DNA of 22,274 bases, taken from assembly GCA_041908845.1 (NCBI GenBank), contig JAYREN010000033.1:1-22274 (forward strand). Reading direction: 5' to 3'. This document shows, one piece after another, positions 21,411 through 22,274 of the stretch (position 1 is its first letter; each line of letters opens with the position of its first letter). Both the position numbers and the translations under genes were made by a program. The DNA is from JAYREN01 sp041908845. Lineage in GTDB: Bacteria; Acidobacteriota; Holophagae; Holophagales; Holophagaceae. Under the pieces are notes generated by a model. It had not been told where the DNA came from. It saw only the letters and a list, made by a program, of their open reading frames with translations, and made no database searches.

Positions 21411-22115
21411 GTGCACGCTTCTGCTTCCTGGATTCTCGCCCTGACCATAGCTCTGGCCCCCGTTGTGGGAAATGCGGCCCCCAAGCCCAAGGCGCCCACC
21501 GCCGCGCAGCTGATCAAGAAGCTCACGGCGGAGCGGGATGAGCTGAAGACGCGCCTGGCGGCCACTGAGAGCCTTCAGCAGGATCTGGCCGAGGCCAAGA
21601 AGAGCCGGGAACTGGCCCGCCAGGAGGCCCAGGCCTGCCAGAAGGAACTGGAACAGATGAAGGCTTCCTTCTCTGAAAACCAGCAGAGTGGCGATTCCAT
21701 TCTCCAGGACCTTCAGAAGGCCAAGGCCGATGCCGCTGCACTCGAGGCCGAAACCGCGCAGCTCCGCAAACAGATGGCGGAGCTGGAAGCCAAGGAAAAG
21801 GCCGGAGCTGCCGAGGGTTCGCTGGTTCCAAACACCCCGGAGATCGAGCCTGCACGCCCCATCAACCTGAACCGGGTGACCCCCAAGGCCAGGAAGGTGG
21901 ATCGGGGCGTGGTGGTGGTCAATGTCCTGGTCAGCGAGAATGGCGAAGTCCTGGCCACGCGTCTGCTTCAGGGCCTGCCCGGCAACGACGAGTGGATCCA
22001 GAAGGCCAACGAGGCCTGCGTGGAGGCCGCCAAGCGCCTCGTCTTCGACCCCGCTCGCACCGCCGACAAAACCAAGGTGCGGGTGTGGCAGGGCGTGGGC
22101 TTCCTGATCGACTGA
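21411..22115 (+). CDS. Secreted coiled-coil protein with TonB-C-like C-terminus
   Basis: A 234-residue protein. Signal peptide: hydrophobic 6-20, likely cleavage after NAA (23). Residues about 31-137 are a Glu/Lys/Ala/Gln-rich coiled coil with leucine heptads. The C-terminal 160-234 resembles the TonB_C domain of energy-transducer proteins: VDRGVVVVNVLVSENGEV (about 163-180), then LPGNDEWIQKANEACVEAAKRLVFDPA. It lacks the N-terminal membrane anchor and proline-rich span of true TonB, so this is a periplasmic protein rather than a canonical transducer. The start is GTG 21411: GGAGGG sits 5 nt upstream, a strong site that decides the choice. Only 27 nt separate it from the DUF4388 gene, so a shared transcript is likely. 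Function unknown. Confidence 0.8.
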   Translation: MHASASWILALTIALAPVVGNAAPKPKAPTAAQLIKKLTAERDELKTRLAATESLQQDLAEAKKSRELARQEAQACQKELEQMKASFSENQQSGDSILQDLQKAKADAAALEAETAQLRKQMAELEAKEKAGAAEGSLVPNTPEIEPARPINLNRVTPKARKVDRGVVVVNVLVSENGEVLATRLLQGLPGNDEWIQKANEACVEAAKRLVFDPARTADKTKVRVWQGVGFLID

Positions 22116-22154
22116 ATCCGCGATGGGCCGTGAAGCCAGATTATCTGTCCTTCG

Positions 22155-22196
22155 CGGTTCTTTCCCTTTGCGCGGAGCGCCTTGGCGGCCCTCCGC
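22155..22196. repeat. Degenerate dispersed-repeat-like sequence
   Basis: TCGCGGTTCTTTCCCTTTGC (22154-22173) and the following CGCCTTGGCGGCCCTCCGCG resemble, in opposite orientation, the ACAAAGAACGCAAAACACGC sequence at 15469-15488 (shared GTTCTTT and CTTTGCG blocks). It looks like an eroded intergenic repeat. Weak call. Confidence 0.35.
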
Positions 22197-22214
22197 GGGA
22201 ATCTCAGGGGGCCG

Positions 22215-22274
22215 CTACTCCACCTTGCAGCAGACCTCGCCCTTGGCCCATGCCTGGCACGCGAGGCGCTGGTT
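22215..22274 (-). CDS. Probable 2Fe-2S ferredoxin, C-terminal 19 codons only
   Basis: The reading frame enters from the right edge and ends at a TAG (22217-22215). The 19 residues visible are NQRLACQAWAKGEVCCKVE. RLACQ followed by a short beta strand and a terminal acidic residue is the usual ending of adrenodoxin/plant-type 2Fe-2S ferredoxins, whose last cluster Cys is the one in LACQ. The CC pair near the end replaces the usual VVV-type strand. Everything N-terminal is outside the window, so the call rests on this tail alone. Confidence 0.55.
   Translation of the reverse strand, partial: NQRLACQAWAKGEVCCKVE

Noticed and set aside
1..22274. Search for CRISPR arrays, rRNA, tRNA, transposases, phage or toxin-antitoxin genes
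   Set aside because: No regularly spaced direct repeats, no RNA-gene signature and no matching protein family were seen.

Overview
GC-rich bacterial chromosome segment with about 20 genes on both strands. No rRNA, tRNA, CRISPR array, transposase or phage gene was recognised. The gene content suggests an Acidobacteriota bacterium, perhaps Holophagae/Geothrix-like: a long TPR-bearing Ser/Thr kinase, a DUF4388 (PATAN) protein, a TonB-C-like secreted coiled-coil protein and many solitary housekeeping genes. This placement is inference, not a database match. A run of ten Ns (7490-7499) marks an assembly gap inside the kinase gene.

Layout. 1-6.1 kb: 3' part of a 5'-nucleotidase-type metallophosphatase; an oligopeptide-type ABC ATPase; a DUF465 small protein; imidazolonepropionase (hutI); a secreted penicillin-binding-protein-like protein lacking catalytic residues; a GIY-YIG protein; a TolC-type outer-membrane channel. 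6.3-13 kb: the kinase; a ferritin-like protein; a Cys/Met-metabolism PLP enzyme divergent from an Lrp/AsnC regulator; threonine aldolase. 12.8-13.9 kb: a two-gene unit of a multi-membrane-span protein and an HTH_34 winged-helix regulator, preceded by a perfect 33-nt palindrome. 14-15.6 kb: an unrecognised secreted protein of visibly lower GC, then a 391-nt gene-free stretch with an inverted repeat. 15.6-22.1 kb: uppP, a NatA/NatB-like ABC exporter, a TPR protein, a YvcK-like protein, a DUF4388 protein and a TonB-C-like protein, all on the plus strand. The right edge holds the last 19 codons of a probable 2Fe-2S ferredoxin on the minus strand.

How the genes relate. Most are single transcription units. 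Likely operons are the PBP-like/GIY-YIG pair, membrane protein/HTH_34, NatA-NatB-TPR-YvcK (gaps 1, 27 and 12 nt) and DUF4388/TonB-C (27 nt). Two divergent regions carry strong palindromes beside regulator genes and look like operators (11042-11062 and 12784-12816). Two convergent gene junctions (near 727-766 and 11622-11660) share a repeated G/C hairpin element at exactly the same distance from the minus-strand stop codon.

The best candidates for something undescribed are the palindrome/membrane-protein/HTH_34 module, the PBP-like protein with degenerate active-site motifs, the low-GC secreted orphan, and the repeated convergent-junction element.
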